64,000 nucleotides of DNA from a virus. The translations under genes were made by a program, and so were the position numbers. The stretch covers positions 36,325 through 100,324 of IMG/VR virus record IMGVR_UViG_3300025383_000015. One strand, given 5' to 3'. A model generated the notes under the pieces. It did no database searches. It saw nothing but the letters and a program-made list of their open reading frames with translations, and was not told the origin of the DNA. This document shows positions 1 to 8,480 of the stretch, piece after piece (the first letter of the stretch is position 1; the number at the start of each line of letters is the position of its first letter).

Positions 1-30
1 AAGAAAGCCCTACCAAAAGGTAGGGCTTCT
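1..30 (-). terminator. Rho-independent terminator-like hairpin after nrdH
   Basis: A perfect 10-bp stem (AAGCCCTACC paired with GGTAGGGCTT) with a four-base loop begins a few bases past the nrdH stop codon. On the minus strand the stem runs into a T-rich stretch at the window edge. It probably ends the leftward transcript carrying nrdJ and nrdH. The sequence outside the window is not visible, so the full T-tract cannot be checked. Confidence 0.65.
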
Positions 31-32
31 TG

Positions 33-254
33 TTATTTAATTAACTCGTTAAGTTTATCTAGCCTAAAGCCTGACCACGAGTCGGTCTCAGTGACCACTA
101 CAGGTGCAGACCTGTAGCCTTTCTCTTCAATCAACGGCATGATTTCAGGAGAGTCTGCAATCATCTTTGCCTCAAACTCTATGCTCTTCATAGTAAGAAA
201 GCGCTTAGTACTTTCACACTGAGAGCAATTTGGATTACTGTAAACAGTGATCAT
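33..254 (-). CDS. nrdH: NrdH-like glutaredoxin/thioredoxin-type redoxin
   Basis: This 73-residue protein has the size of an NrdH redoxin and a CxxC active site (C10-S-Q-C13) right after the first beta strand. A later S-A-P-V turn supplies the cis-proline typical of the thioredoxin fold. NrdH-type redoxins reduce the C-terminal cysteine pair of ribonucleotide reductase. The start overlaps the stop of the reductase gene upstream (251-254), so the two are translationally coupled and work as a pair. The family call is strong; whether host thioredoxin reductase recharges it is inference. Confidence 0.9.
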   Translation of the reverse strand: MITVYSNPNCSQCESTKRFLTMKSIEFEAKMIADSPEIMPLIEEKGYRSAPVVVTETDSWSGFRLDKLNELIK

Positions 255-2266
255 TGATTATCCTTCACAAGTTTAATCTCACATGCATCAGTAGTGCAGT
301 AAGCCTCACCAATAGCATCAATAGCCATACCAGCATAGACACCAGCGAAGTCGATTGGGAAGAGAGCCTTACAAGCCTCCTCGTACTCTTCCTCTGTGAT
401 CTGTGTGTACGGCATTTGTGGGTAGACATCATTCATCATAGGCAAGAATGAGACAGTCTTTAGTTGTCCGTCATACATGTGCAAAGCCGTACCAATAGCA
501 GATGCCTCTGTCTCTGGGTCAAAAGATACAGTGACAGATACAGAGTTATCTGACCAGTATCGTTGAGCCGTAGCAGCAAGAGCCATCTTCTCGTAAATAG
601 ATACGTCCTTCTCAGAACGCTTGGCTTCGCTCTTGATTGGGAAGAACACAACAGAAGTTCCCTTTGGATCTTCATTGGCTGGCTCAATACGATAGTTAGC
701 CATAGTAAAGAGAGCAAGCATTGGGTCGTTATTACGGAAGCGGATTGCACGATTGAAGTACTGACCGCCAACAGTCCAGTGAACTCCTGGAGATTCACCT
801 GCGAGGATAGAGACTGTGCCTGATGGCTTTACAGTTGTAGTCTTAATTGACTCACGAATACCAAGCCATTCAGAGTAAGACTTGTCATAGCCCTGAATAA
901 CTTTGTAGCCCTCGTCCATCCATGAACGAAGAACTGGCAAGCCCTTGTTATCTGCAAAGTTAGCAACGCCAGAGATCGATGTACCGATACGGCGATTGCG
1001 TTGCATGATTGCGTTGGTCTCTTCCCAGTGGGTAGGGAGAAGAGTGACAGTCTTTGCATAGAGGTAAGCAAACTTAAGAGTGCGCTTGAAGTCCTCAAGA
1101 TCGGTATGACGATTGAGGTATGTCTCAACCAAAGTACAGCACTCATAAGACTCAAGAGATTGTTCGGCGCATGGGTTATAGCCTGAGATGCGCCAGTCTT
1201 TGTTGTTCTCTGGATCTGCAAGTCGTCCATACTTACGAGAGACATCCATCCAGATAACTCCAGGCTCTCCGTTACGGGAAATTCCCTCGATGATAGGGGA
1301 AAGATCCTGACCTACTGATACTTCTACAGAGTTGTTGGACATCCAGCCATAGGCAGCACGCTCTGGATACATCTCATAGTTCTTAAGGTTCAAGAACTTC
1401 TCATCATCAATACGACCCATAAGAAGTTCTGCAGAACGGCGAACGTTTCCAGAGACTACGCATACACCGATGCGGTTACCGATATCTGCAATATCCGTGC
1501 GAGTAAGTAACTCACCAGCACGGCCCGCAAACATAGAAGTTACTTCTTTGTGGAACTCGATGAGGGAGTCGGGGCCAGCCGCAGTTCCGCCAAATGTCTT
1601 GATCGGCTCTCCTGCTGGTCGGATTTGGCTGTAGTCAAAGACAGGCCTCTTCTGATCTGGCTTAAGGAAGGAATTGATGAGGGCGGCTGATGACTCGACC
1701 CAGCCCTCGCGTGTGTCGGGAATGATGTAGTCGTATTCGCCTTGTGGCTCATAGATTGTGAACTCCTTATCTGCGCCCTTATCATCGAAGCCAACGCCCA
1801 CACCGAGCATTGAGGCTTCCATAAGAAAGGCAAATGGTTTTGCTGGATCTGTCTTTGTCATCGAACCTGTCGAGACAAAGGCGCAGTTCTGCAACGCTGC
1901 AGAGTTACGTTGTTCGTTAACAATAGGTGTACCCATAACCCAGAGACCACGTCCTGGAGGTGTCCACTTCAATTCAAATAGGCGATCGAACGCTTCCTTA
2001 GCCGAGGCTGCAGCCTTGGCATCAGACCATGGCAGGCGGTTTAACTTGGCGTGATCTTTTTGAAGGGAGTACATGCCATTGATGACTCGCTCGCATACAT
2101 CTACCCATGTCTCCTTCGTACCATCTGCCTTGAGGCGTGAATAGGTGCGGAGATAGGTGATCTCACCGACTGAATTTCCTGCAGCATCTTGGTAGCCAAA
2201 TGGCGCCTTCTTCGTCCTGTACGGAGCGATGAAGTCGTCAGCCAACTTGAATGAAAATAACGACAT
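251..2266 (-). CDS. nrdJ: Adenosylcobalamin-dependent (class II) ribonucleoside-triphosphate reductase
   Basis: This 671-residue enzyme would reduce ribonucleotides to deoxyribonucleotides with B12 radical chemistry. The catalytic residues of the monomeric class II enzyme can be placed. C128 lies in QNCAF, C366 and E368 in NPCAE, and C377 eleven residues after C366, the spacing known for Lactobacillus RTPR. A PSGTVS motif follows. The C-terminal C657/C662 pair has the usual five-residue spacing and should be recharged by NrdH, encoded just downstream. The enzyme needs no oxygen but needs host or environmental cobalamin. Nothing looks truncated. Confidence 0.93.
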   Translation of the reverse strand: MSLFSFKLADDFIAPYRTKKAPFGYQDAAGNSVGEITYLRTYSRLKADGTKETWVDVCERVINGMYSLQKDHAKLNRLPWSDAKAAASAKEAFDRLFELKWTPPGRGLWVMGTPIVNEQRNSAALQNCAFVSTGSMTKTDPAKPFAFLMEASMLGVGVGFDDKGADKEFTIYEPQGEYDYIIPDTREGWVESSAALINSFLKPDQKRPVFDYSQIRPAGEPIKTFGGTAAGPDSLIEFHKEVTSMFAGRAGELLTRTDIADIGNRIGVCVVSGNVRRSAELLMGRIDDEKFLNLKNYEMYPERAAYGWMSNNSVEVSVGQDLSPIIEGISRNGEPGVIWMDVSRKYGRLADPENNKDWRISGYNPCAEQSLESYECCTLVETYLNRHTDLEDFKRTLKFAYLYAKTVTLLPTHWEETNAIMQRNRRIGTSISGVANFADNKGLPVLRSWMDEGYKVIQGYDKSYSEWLGIRESIKTTTVKPSGTVSILAGESPGVHWTVGGQYFNRAIRFRNNDPMLALFTMANYRIEPANEDPKGTSVVFFPIKSEAKRSEKDVSIYEKMALAATAQRYWSDNSVSVTVSFDPETEASAIGTALHMYDGQLKTVSFLPMMNDVYPQMPYTQITEEEYEEACKALFPIDFAGVYAGMAIDAIGEAYCTTDACEIKLVKDNQ

Positions 2267-2334
2267 TGATATACCCTATTTCTTTACTTGTATAAATACC
2301 CTGAACTTTTGGGGCTCTAATTGTGAGGCAACGA

Positions 2335-2362
2335 AACATACCATGCACCTGTTAAGAAGCAA
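2335..2362 (-). promoter_or_regulatory. Possible promoter in the gap upstream of nrdJ
   Basis: The 172-base gap between nrdJ and the next gene upstream is one of the longer gaps on this strand. On the minus strand it contains TTGCTT, a 16-base spacer and TATGTT, a moderate sigma-70-like match about 70 bases before the nrdJ start. No gene of credible coding character was seen in the gap. This is a pattern match by eye only. Confidence 0.3.
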
Positions 2363-2438
2363 GTTTGACAAGTGCTGGGACAAAAGGGTAAACGACTACC
2401 CAGTTTCATACCTGTTAGTATGCTGTTATCAGATACTA

Positions 2439-3956
2439 CTAATCTTCGATAGATGACTGAATAATCTTCGTGACTGACTCTTCCTTGAGAGTTTCAGGTA
2501 GTTCACGAAGTGCTTGAGCCCTATCTCCGAAGATTGCGGACAGCACTCCACCAGAAGATTGACGGCTTGCAGTGATCTGAATGAACTCTTTATTCTGATC
2601 CATCTCGTTGACATTGCCAACCAACTTGAGTAGTCGATCGATCTCTTGCGAGAGATTTGGATCTGCGTATCCACCATTCATTTCTTCAGCAAAACGCATA
2701 AAAGCCACTCTTTGCCCCTGCATTTCGATAATTGCAGTGAGTAACGCCTTGAGTTGATCTTTTGTTTTTACCTCAACTGGCAGGTTGAAGGCGCACTGAT
2801 TCTGGGGCTTAAAGGCTGGACAATTGCTTGCAACGAAGCAGGTGTCACACTGACGAAGGCTTGCCTGTTGGGTATGAACGACGGGGACATCTCGCAGAAC
2901 ATCCTTGCCGTCATCTCCTGTCTCTACGATTGTTTTGGTCTTGAAGCCAAACACTGGAAGATTTTGCATCTCTTCTGGGGCGCGTTCTACCACTTCGGAG
3001 CGTTCTTGTTTCCGCACTTCGGGAGCACTAATGTCAGATGGTGTACCCCCCATTTCCATCATTAGCCCCGTATACAGATCATCACTGTTATCAGATACTA
3101 TGTCCTTTTTTCCCCCATCAATGACGTGGAAGGTAGGCGGTTTCTTCTCCATAGCGGACTCCATCTGTAGGTATGACCAGACTGCAACTCTAGTCGATTC
3201 GAGGGTACTATCTTTAACAAACTCAGAATAGTCTAGCCCAGCACGCTCTACGACAGTCTTGTAACGGATGCGGGCTTGGTCTTTCATGCGCTTGGGATAG
3301 CGCTTGATCTGCTTGCCGTCCCAGACGATCGTCTCGCCTCTACGCATAGGTGAGAGCCACGACAATGTGCTGGCAGAGCCAAATGGTATCTGTCGAAGGT
3401 TGTCTGGCTTGGCACAGCCAAGGGCGTGGAAAGTGGTTCCTGTCTGCCGTGCAAGACCGCGTGTGACACCTGACAGGTTAGTTACCGACTCAATCTCAGA
3501 GTTAGGAATAAGTATGTTGGGATAACGGCCCGCAAGTTCTCGCAAGTTACTTATCCCGTAGGATTCATGCCAGACTACCCATAACTTTGGATCGTTCTCA
3601 AAGAAAGGACGCTGGGCTTCAATCCACTCTCTACCTAATACCTGTGAGTCAAACTCGTGGAAGGCTAGGGCGCGATCTGCGTTGTTGACAAGAAACTCTT
3701 GGTATTCAGAGGCTAGGGCGAGTAGTTCCTGCCTTGATAGCCCAGCCTTATCCGCTTGAGCAGCACCTGACTCAATGATGACTTGAGTCTCAGGAGTGAA
3801 ATGTTCGCTAATCAGCCAGATCTTAGTCTTAGGCAACCCACGCTTACGAAGACCCCAGAAGTTGAGTCCCATCGCCTCAACTTTCATACCTTCTAAGAGC
3901 GTGCGGTTAGAGCCTACTTCGGCTCCTGAGAATACGATCTTAGTCAGAGTACTCAC
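2439..3956 (-). CDS. TGT/DpdA-like (tRNA-guanine transglycosylase superfamily) protein with C-terminal Cys cluster
   Basis: The N-terminal ~280 of 505 residues resemble the TIM barrel of phage DpdA/TGT-like enzymes, which insert 7-deazaguanines into DNA or tRNA. Visible cues are an ESGAAQ motif where the family has DSG-A, a following EYQEF...F-D segment, and FHALGCAKPDNLR...STLSWL, matching the family's GVTK...R...STSWL block. The residue at the nucleophile position is Glu, not Asp. A C-terminal cluster near residues 390-410 (CDTC, then two more Cys) could bind zinc or an Fe-S cluster. The start is GTG, overlapping the HAD-like gene by 17 bases, with no clear Shine-Dalgarno. No preQ0 synthesis genes are in the window. 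The family call is moderate and activity is unproven. Confidence 0.5.
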   Translation of the reverse strand: MSTLTKIVFSGAEVGSNRTLLEGMKVEAMGLNFWGLRKRGLPKTKIWLISEHFTPETQVIIESGAAQADKAGLSRQELLALASEYQEFLVNNADRALAFHEFDSQVLGREWIEAQRPFFENDPKLWVVWHESYGISNLRELAGRYPNILIPNSEIESVTNLSGVTRGLARQTGTTFHALGCAKPDNLRQIPFGSASTLSWLSPMRRGETIVWDGKQIKRYPKRMKDQARIRYKTVVERAGLDYSEFVKDSTLESTRVAVWSYLQMESAMEKKPPTFHVIDGGKKDIVSDNSDDLYTGLMMEMGGTPSDISAPEVRKQERSEVVERAPEEMQNLPVFGFKTKTIVETGDDGKDVLRDVPVVHTQQASLRQCDTCFVASNCPAFKPQNQCAFNLPVEVKTKDQLKALLTAIIEMQGQRVAFMRFAEEMNGGYADPNLSQEIDRLLKLVGNVNEMDQNKEFIQITASRQSSGGVLSAIFGDRAQALRELPETLKEESVTKIIQSSIED

Positions 3957-4431
3957 CTATATCGGTGGGTGGTCGAGACCTTTCCACAGAACGGGCAATG
4001 TTGGCTCTATTTACTGCTTCTTCAATCTCTGCCCATGTGCGATATGGCTTAGGAGCATCTGGGCGGTTTTCTACCTTGGCATATGAAGGATGAGAGAACA
4101 GAAGTGTGGCAACTCGTTGATTCTCAAACACCCATGCACACATGGCTGGGTCAGAGTCTACATAGAACTCTACAGGGGCTTGGCTACGGAGTAACTTGAA
4201 TTGGCGTTTTTTTAGGTCGTCACCTTCAAGATGTACCTCATCGCAAACAAGGTCGTCATAGCCAATAATTCCATGGCTAAACAGCCATTGTTCTGCATCA
4301 GCCTTGGTGCGGGAAGTTAGAAGTGCAACACGATTGCCGTTGTTGAGTGCGTAATACACCGCAACTCCTGCTCGTATTGGTTCTCCTGTATCAGAACTTA
4401 GTACCCCGTCTAGTGATAGTAGTATATTCAA
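3940..4431 (-). CDS. HAD-like phosphatase-type protein
   Basis: This 163-residue protein has a degenerate HAD motif I at its N-terminus (LLSLDGVL, with Ser where the nucleophilic Asp usually sits). It also has a TSRT motif II near residue 40 and a YVDSDP motif III-like segment near 110. Small HAD proteins in phages are often nucleotide phosphatases or polynucleotide kinase-phosphatase relatives. Loss of the first Asp argues against classical phosphatase chemistry. The start is TTG with a good AAGGA Shine-Dalgarno six bases upstream. Its end overlaps the start of the TGT-like gene. Confidence 0.5.
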   Translation of the reverse strand: MNILLSLDGVLSSDTGEPIRAGVAVYYALNNGNRVALLTSRTKADAEQWLFSHGIIGYDDLVCDEVHLEGDDLKKRQFKLLRSQAPVEFYVDSDPAMCAWVFENQRVATLLFSHPSYAKVENRPDAPKPYRTWAEIEEAVNRANIARSVERSRPPTDIGEYSD

Positions 4432-4444
4432 CGTTTATCCTTGT

Positions 4445-5476
4445 CTAAATGCCTGATTCTCTTCCATATAAATGCGCATTACTTCCTGAAGGATGTGGGT
4501 AATTAACAGAAGGCTTTTGTATTTGTGGTTTTGGTATGTTTGGTTTAGTGCCATCAAGGTATGTACGGTTACCTACACTGTCAATTAAGTGGCTAGGTCC
4601 TTCTACTTTAAAACCCTTAGGAGAAGTAAAAACAGAAGAACCTTCGTTTGTAACTGCAGAACTATCCAGTGGAGAAACTTTGTGAACTACTCCAAACAAC
4701 GACTGTTGTTGAGCATGTCCTGGAAGAGATCTCGTTCCGCTCATAGAGTCTTGAGCATACATTTCTGCAGTTTTAGGCTCTGAAGTAGAAAATGCTGTTC
4801 CTTGAGAAGTGGCGCCACCAGGCCTAATTACTTCTCCTGGTTTCATGGCTACATTGTTTCCATGGTACAACTGAGGTGTACTAGACGGTTTAAATTGTGC
4901 TGGGTTTGTAACTGTGTGCGAATCTGGAAGGATATTACTTGCAGGTTTAGACATTCTTTGAGCAGCACCGCCAAACATATCTAGTTGCTCTACGTGACCT
5001 GCACCAGATAGATGACCAGCATCAGAACTAATGCGAGCAACACTGCCTACAGAATCTGCACTCTTAAGCATGTCTCCGCCCTTAACAGCAGCATTTAGAC
5101 CAATATCTAATCCTTTAATTCCTTCACCAATTCCAGGAACAACCATCGCCGCTGTAGAGGCTGCGTTAATTCCTCCCATAATTGAGTGGCCAATACCACC
5201 AGCAATACCGCTAAATCCACCTCTAGAAAAGTCTTGTCCTGCTTGCCTAAAATCCGTGGCACCAGTTGTTGATGAAATGGCATTACCTAATGCGTTTGCT
5301 TTATAAGGGGAAAATGTGGTTCCACCCGAAGTGGTTGCAGGAGTTGATGTAGTCGCAGTTTGACTTGCCATTGAAGGTGCTGTTGGGAGTGTGAACCCTC
5401 CAGAAGAGCCCATAGATGAACCTGCTGAACCAGAAGTAGAGGGACCAAACTGACTACCACTTAATGATGAGGCCAT
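4445..5476 (-). CDS. Putative ADP-ribosyltransferase (Arr/ART-like C-terminal domain) with Gly/Ser-rich N-terminus
   Basis: The first ~90 of 343 residues are Ser/Thr/Gly-rich and look disordered. A hydrophobic Gly/Ala-rich stretch follows at about residues 90-150. The C-terminal domain, about residues 200-310, has the order seen in rifampin ADP-ribosyltransferase-like proteins: LYHGN, a GEVIRPG turn, a GTAFSTS block followed by A-x-x-Y-A, then a V-x-x-V-x-P strand and a late VEGPSHLID. In such folds the H-G pair holds NAD and the F-S-T strand lines the site. The target is unknown. Its stop lies just before the HAD-like gene, and its start overlaps the nucleotidyltransferase stop (TAATG). It could instead be a virion protein with an ejected toxin domain. 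Confidence 0.5.
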   Translation of the reverse strand: MASSLSGSQFGPSTSGSAGSSMGSSGGFTLPTAPSMASQTATTSTPATTSGGTTFSPYKANALGNAISSTTGATDFRQAGQDFSRGGFSGIAGGIGHSIMGGINAASTAAMVVPGIGEGIKGLDIGLNAAVKGGDMLKSADSVGSVARISSDAGHLSGAGHVEQLDMFGGAAQRMSKPASNILPDSHTVTNPAQFKPSSTPQLYHGNNVAMKPGEVIRPGGATSQGTAFSTSEPKTAEMYAQDSMSGTRSLPGHAQQQSLFGVVHKVSPLDSSAVTNEGSSVFTSPKGFKVEGPSHLIDSVGNRTYLDGTKPNIPKPQIQKPSVNYPHPSGSNAHLYGRESGI

Positions 5477-6414
5477 TATCGTGTACTCCTGTAAGTTGCT
5501 GCTCTTCTAATAAGGGTCTGAGTATCTGGTAACTGTACGCCGTAGTTCTCTTCGGCAGTTCCTTCTTTGTACGCTTGCAAGTAGTCGTGCATCTGGCGAA
5601 GTGCTGGAATGGTTCCGTATTTCTTTCCTGCTTGCCAACGATAATTGTAGAAATCTGAATAACCTTCGCCGTTTTGGTTAAAGGCGTATCTACGAGCATG
5701 GTGAATATCATCAAACAACGCTGAACCTTGAGATAACGATGCTTGCAAACGTGTTTCGGCATTTCTGCGTGCTGCATCGTTTTGAGCACCTTGTAAATCT
5801 GCAAGGGCTTTGGAGTAACGTCCGACAATATCTGAGGCTACATCACGATCACGTTGCGCTAACGCTTCCCATACAGGACGATAAGGTGCACTCTGTTGTT
5901 GTGGGTGTACAGTCCACTCGTTGTGCGTAAGATCGTATGCAGCGTATGGGTTGATTGACGTAATGTCTGTTGCGCCAGGATTAACGTAGAAAGTTACTTC
6001 AAACCCATTCCAGTTTTCTGTCTCTGGTTGTAGGTAGGTGCGAAAATCTTCGTTGAGCATTTGGCTGATTTCTGTATCGCCAAGTCCAAGGTATTCAGGG
6101 TTGGCTTTACGGAATTGAATATAGTTTACTCCGATAAGAACATCTAGATCTCCAGGCTCACGAGCAGCAGACCATTGGTATGAAACGCCAGAACCAGCAA
6201 TCCATACATGTGCCCATAGATCGGCATGACGATACTTTTCATGCAAGAAGTCAAACAGCAACTGCATCAAGCCAGAACGAACCCAACCTTTAAGTTGGTT
6301 GCCTGAAAATAAACGAGGATCTAAATCGTGTTCAGGGGTAGAAAAATAGGACGTGGCTCTGCCTTCTAAATTGATAGGTTGAACAAACCTATCGAGACCA
6401 TCAGAGCGATTCAT
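5476..6414 (-). CDS. Nucleotidyltransferase-fold protein
   Basis: In this 312-residue protein, residues 70-100 read as a polymerase-beta-type nucleotidyltransferase core: a GSGVSYQW helix start followed by PGDLDVLIG, giving the G-S and D-x-D signature. A third acidic strand may be the FEVTFYV segment near residue 140. The C-terminal half is helical with polar, Ala/Gln-rich stretches. Such enzymes transfer nucleotides to RNA, proteins or small molecules; the acceptor is unknown. It directly precedes the ADP-ribosyltransferase-like gene with a one-base TAATG overlap, so the two are probably coupled. Confidence 0.55.
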   Translation of the reverse strand: MNRSDGLDRFVQPINLEGRATSYFSTPEHDLDPRLFSGNQLKGWVRSGLMQLLFDFLHEKYRHADLWAHVWIAGSGVSYQWSAAREPGDLDVLIGVNYIQFRKANPEYLGLGDTEISQMLNEDFRTYLQPETENWNGFEVTFYVNPGATDITSINPYAAYDLTHNEWTVHPQQQSAPYRPVWEALAQRDRDVASDIVGRYSKALADLQGAQNDAARRNAETRLQASLSQGSALFDDIHHARRYAFNQNGEGYSDFYNYRWQAGKKYGTIPALRQMHDYLQAYKEGTAEENYGVQLPDTQTLIRRAATYRSTR

Positions 6415-6426
6415 GCCCTAAGTCTA

Positions 6427-6702
6427 TTAGTTTTGAGACGGTTCTATGCCTCTATCGCTTAATGCATCTATGATTTTTGCACGTATTTCTGCACTAGGAT
6501 CAGTGGGGCGCATACCATTTATTACCAATTTGGCAACGCGTTCAGCCAAAAGTTGGTTATCAATCTCTGAAACCAATTCTTTGCTGGACTGGTAAATATC
6601 AAAGGTAGTGGCTTGTCGAGAAACTCCTTCGCCAGCAGCCTGAGAAACAGTGGTAATTGAACTATCGTCATTAATAGTTACTGTGTAGATTGCTTGAGCC
6701 AT
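6427..6702 (-). CDS. Hypothetical protein
   Basis: I do not recognise this 91-residue protein. The N-terminus begins with two likely beta strands (IYTVTINDDSSITTVS). The rest is helical, with an acidic, polar surface. It lies between the nucleotidyltransferase gene and a cysteine-pair protein, abutting the latter with no gap, so it belongs to the same transcript. Confidence 0.6.
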   Translation of the reverse strand: MAQAIYTVTINDDSSITTVSQAAGEGVSRQATTFDIYQSSKELVSEIDNQLLAERVAKLVINGMRPTDPSAEIRAKIIDALSDRGIEPSQN

Positions 6703-7248
6703 TTACTTTCCCATCAACTTGCGTTTACGTTGGGCTACACCAACTGCTACAGGGCAAAAATCGCATAGGTAAGTTTTTGGTCCTGGTGCATCGAGGTAAC
6801 TGCCCATACCTTCTGCTTTTCTTTCTTTTTGTGTTTTAGGAATTAGCAAACGATCTTTTGCGTGCCAATCCAAGCAACCTTCTTTTGGCTTATTATGTTT
6901 GCTATAGCACTCCATTGCACCTTCCATGAAGGTAGAACGGGAGTCATAAAATGAGTCATCGAACTCTGCAAGACCAGCAGATCCTCCACCCTTAATCTGG
7001 CGAATGATCTCTCTCTTGGACTCTGTAGATGCCCAAACCCTAAGAGGAAGAACAAATAACTTGCCCTTGTGCGGTTCGCCTGAGGGAAACACATGTACTT
7101 CACACGCAACTGCAAGAAGATGATCTAATTCAACTGGGCCGTCATAAGGCGGTAACTCTTCTAAAGTTCCGCAGACAAGGCAATAAAGGAGCCGAAACAT
7201 TGGCTCATTTTCAGATTTGCGTTCTCCAAGTAGTGGTACGTTTGACAT
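6703..7248 (-). CDS. Hypothetical protein with two CxxC pairs (possible zinc binding)
   Basis: This 181-residue protein has CLVC near residue 25 and CDFC near residue 160, plus isolated Cys and His residues between them (ECYSKH, CLDWH). The spacing would suit a structural zinc or Fe-S site but matches no family I can name. A GGGAGCACT ribosome site precedes the ATG. It heads a run of genes leading down to the ADP-ribosyltransferase-like gene, after a 57-base gap. Confidence 0.6.
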   Translation of the reverse strand: MSNVPLLGERKSENEPMFRLLYCLVCGTLEELPPYDGPVELDHLLAVACEVHVFPSGEPHKGKLFVLPLRVWASTESKREIIRQIKGGGSAGLAEFDDSFYDSRSTFMEGAMECYSKHNKPKEGCLDWHAKDRLLIPKTQKERKAEGMGSYLDAPGPKTYLCDFCPVAVGVAQRKRKLMGK

Positions 7249-7305
7249 AGTGCTCCCTTGTTAGGGAACCAACCTACAAAACCCTAAACGGGCTGTGGGG
7301 TTAAA

Positions 7306-7530
7306 CTAGTTGTTTTTTGGCGCTTTAGGACTGTTGTCGTACTCAGGCATTGCCCATCCACCCATGTGAGGCATATGCTTTTTTAACTCTGAGCCGTGAG
7401 GTTGACCTGAACGATAACCTTTAGGACTTAACCAACGAACATCAGCAGTATGGCTGTAATCACCGTTTTCGTGATAAAAGTTTATTTTACGCTTTGGGTT
7501 GTCTCCACGATCAGGAACCATTGTTGGCAT
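7306..7530 (-). CDS. Hypothetical small protein
   Basis: This 74-residue protein is not recognised. It is rich in His, Pro, Gly and Lys, with little predicted secondary structure (for example HMPHMGGW near the middle). Composition resembles its neighbours at 7.5-11.2 kb, several of which look like small basic, Gly/Pro-rich proteins that could be virion-associated. It is followed by a 57-base gap before the next gene on the transcript. Confidence 0.55.
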   Translation of the reverse strand: MPTMVPDRGDNPKRKINFYHENGDYSHTADVRWLSPKGYRSGQPHGSELKKHMPHMGGWAMPEYDNSPKAPKNN

Positions 7531-7532
7531 GA

Positions 7533-7739
7533 TTACTTACCTGGGTTTACCTTATTAGGCATTTCAGAGGTAATAAACCCATAACCTGAGAATGGGTGAA
7601 GTGACTCGCGGTTACGCATGGTCTCTTCGTGACCTTGTCCTGGGATAACCTCTGTGTTAGGGCGAGCCTTGCGGTACTTGCCGTCAGTTGCACCCTCGTC
7701 AAGTGAACGGTTCATTGAACGTGAAGAGTTAACTGCCAT
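7533..7739 (-). CDS. Hypothetical small protein
   Basis: This 68-residue basic protein (many Arg, Asn, Ser, Gly) has no motif I recognise. It is tightly spaced with genes on both sides: two bases before the next start and two after the previous stop. The gene is supported mainly by this packing and an in-frame ATG (MAVNSSRSM). Confidence 0.55.
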   Translation of the reverse strand: MAVNSSRSMNRSLDEGATDGKYRKARPNTEVIPGQGHEETMRNRESLHPFSGYGFITSEMPNKVNPGK

Positions 7740-7741
7740 GA

Positions 7742-7921
7742 TTACTTCTTTCCCTTTAAGGTTGCGTCTAAGGCTTGTGCTGTTCGGGCATAACGCTCTT
7801 TACGAGAAGTGTTTTGCCACAAGACACTGTCTTTGGTATTGGCTACATTATGGACGATTGCTCGTTCTTTAGCACTCTGAACACGGGTTCGTCTGCGATC
7901 GTTGAACCAATTTGCAATCAT
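7742..7921 (-). CDS. Hypothetical basic small protein (59 aa)
   Basis: This reading frame starts MIANWFNDRR and ends LDATLKGKK. It fills what would otherwise be an unexplained 180-base gap. It is strongly basic and mostly helical, with Arg/Lys clusters at both ends. Its ATG overlaps the upstream stop as ATGA, and the next gene begins two bases after its stop, so it fits the operon perfectly. Function is unknown; nucleic-acid binding is possible from charge alone. Confidence 0.7.
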   Translation of the reverse strand: MIANWFNDRRRTRVQSAKERAIVHNVANTKDSVLWQNTSRKERYARTAQALDATLKGKK

Positions 7922-8118
7922 GCCATTTTTCCTTTAATTCGGCTTGCCTTTGCCTGACTTAGGCAGTTGAGGCATTTACCTTGGTTATACATAAATTCTA
8001 CTGGGTTCATAATGACTCCACAGGTTGGACATGGAGCAGATCCACGATAATGCATGGCATTTTGCATGACCTTTTTGGCTTGCAATTCCATTGTCTCAGC
8101 GCCGTCGCCATCAAACAT
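7918..8118 (-). CDS. Zinc-ribbon small protein
   Basis: This 66-residue protein has CPTC near residue 30 and CLNC near residue 50, a 20-residue spacing typical of a zinc ribbon. A basic helix (KASRIKGK) follows. Such proteins are often nucleic-acid-binding adaptors or transcription modulators; no partner can be named. It is coupled by ATGA to the next gene and shares a base with the previous stop. Confidence 0.6.
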   Translation of the reverse strand: MFDGDGAETMELQAKKVMQNAMHYRGSAPCPTCGVIMNPVEFMYNQGKCLNCLSQAKASRIKGKMA

Positions 8119-8480
8119 TAGTTAGTCCCCAAATCGTTACGGCTGCTACCAGTGTAGCCAGCAGGAGATCCTGAGTACCAAGAAACTCTAGGCTCATGAT
8201 AATTGCGATCTACGCTTACGACATCCTCAATTCCTGGCTGAACACTTGGGCCGTAACCATACCGATCAGGAAACAATCTAATCTGTGGAAGAGGTGGACG
8301 TACCATTGTTTGAATGTCTTTTCCTGGAATACCCATCACCATAAGTGCTTGAGATGTTAAACGTTCCATGTTGCTTGACCAAGGGCCGTTATACGACCAA
8401 CGTTTTGCTACTTGATCAGGCTGTACTGGTGCACGCCATGGTTTGGTGTAGTCGTAGTTGCCGTCAAATGTCTGTGTCAT
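8118..8480 (-). CDS. Hypothetical protein
   Basis: This 120-residue protein is Pro/Gly/Tyr/Arg-rich, aromatic and probably mostly unstructured at both ends. A short helix sits near residues 35-55 (MERLTSQALMVMGIPG). I recognise no family. It overlaps both neighbours by one base, showing tight co-translation. Confidence 0.6.
   Translation of the reverse strand: MTQTFDGNYDYTKPWRAPVQPDQVAKRWSYNGPWSSNMERLTSQALMVMGIPGKDIQTMVRPPLPQIRLFPDRYGYGPSVQPGIEDVVSVDRNYHEPRVSWYSGSPAGYTGSSRNDLGTN

Noticed and set aside
2229-2456. Plus-strand 75-residue open frame in the gap upstream of nrdJ
   Set aside because: It starts inside nrdJ antisense, lacks a ribosome site, and has no recognisable composition; a promoter gap explains the region better.
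7249-7305. Possible terminator with AACCC/GGGTT arms in a gap
   Set aside because: The stem is five bases with a long loop and no T-run; it is likely chance.
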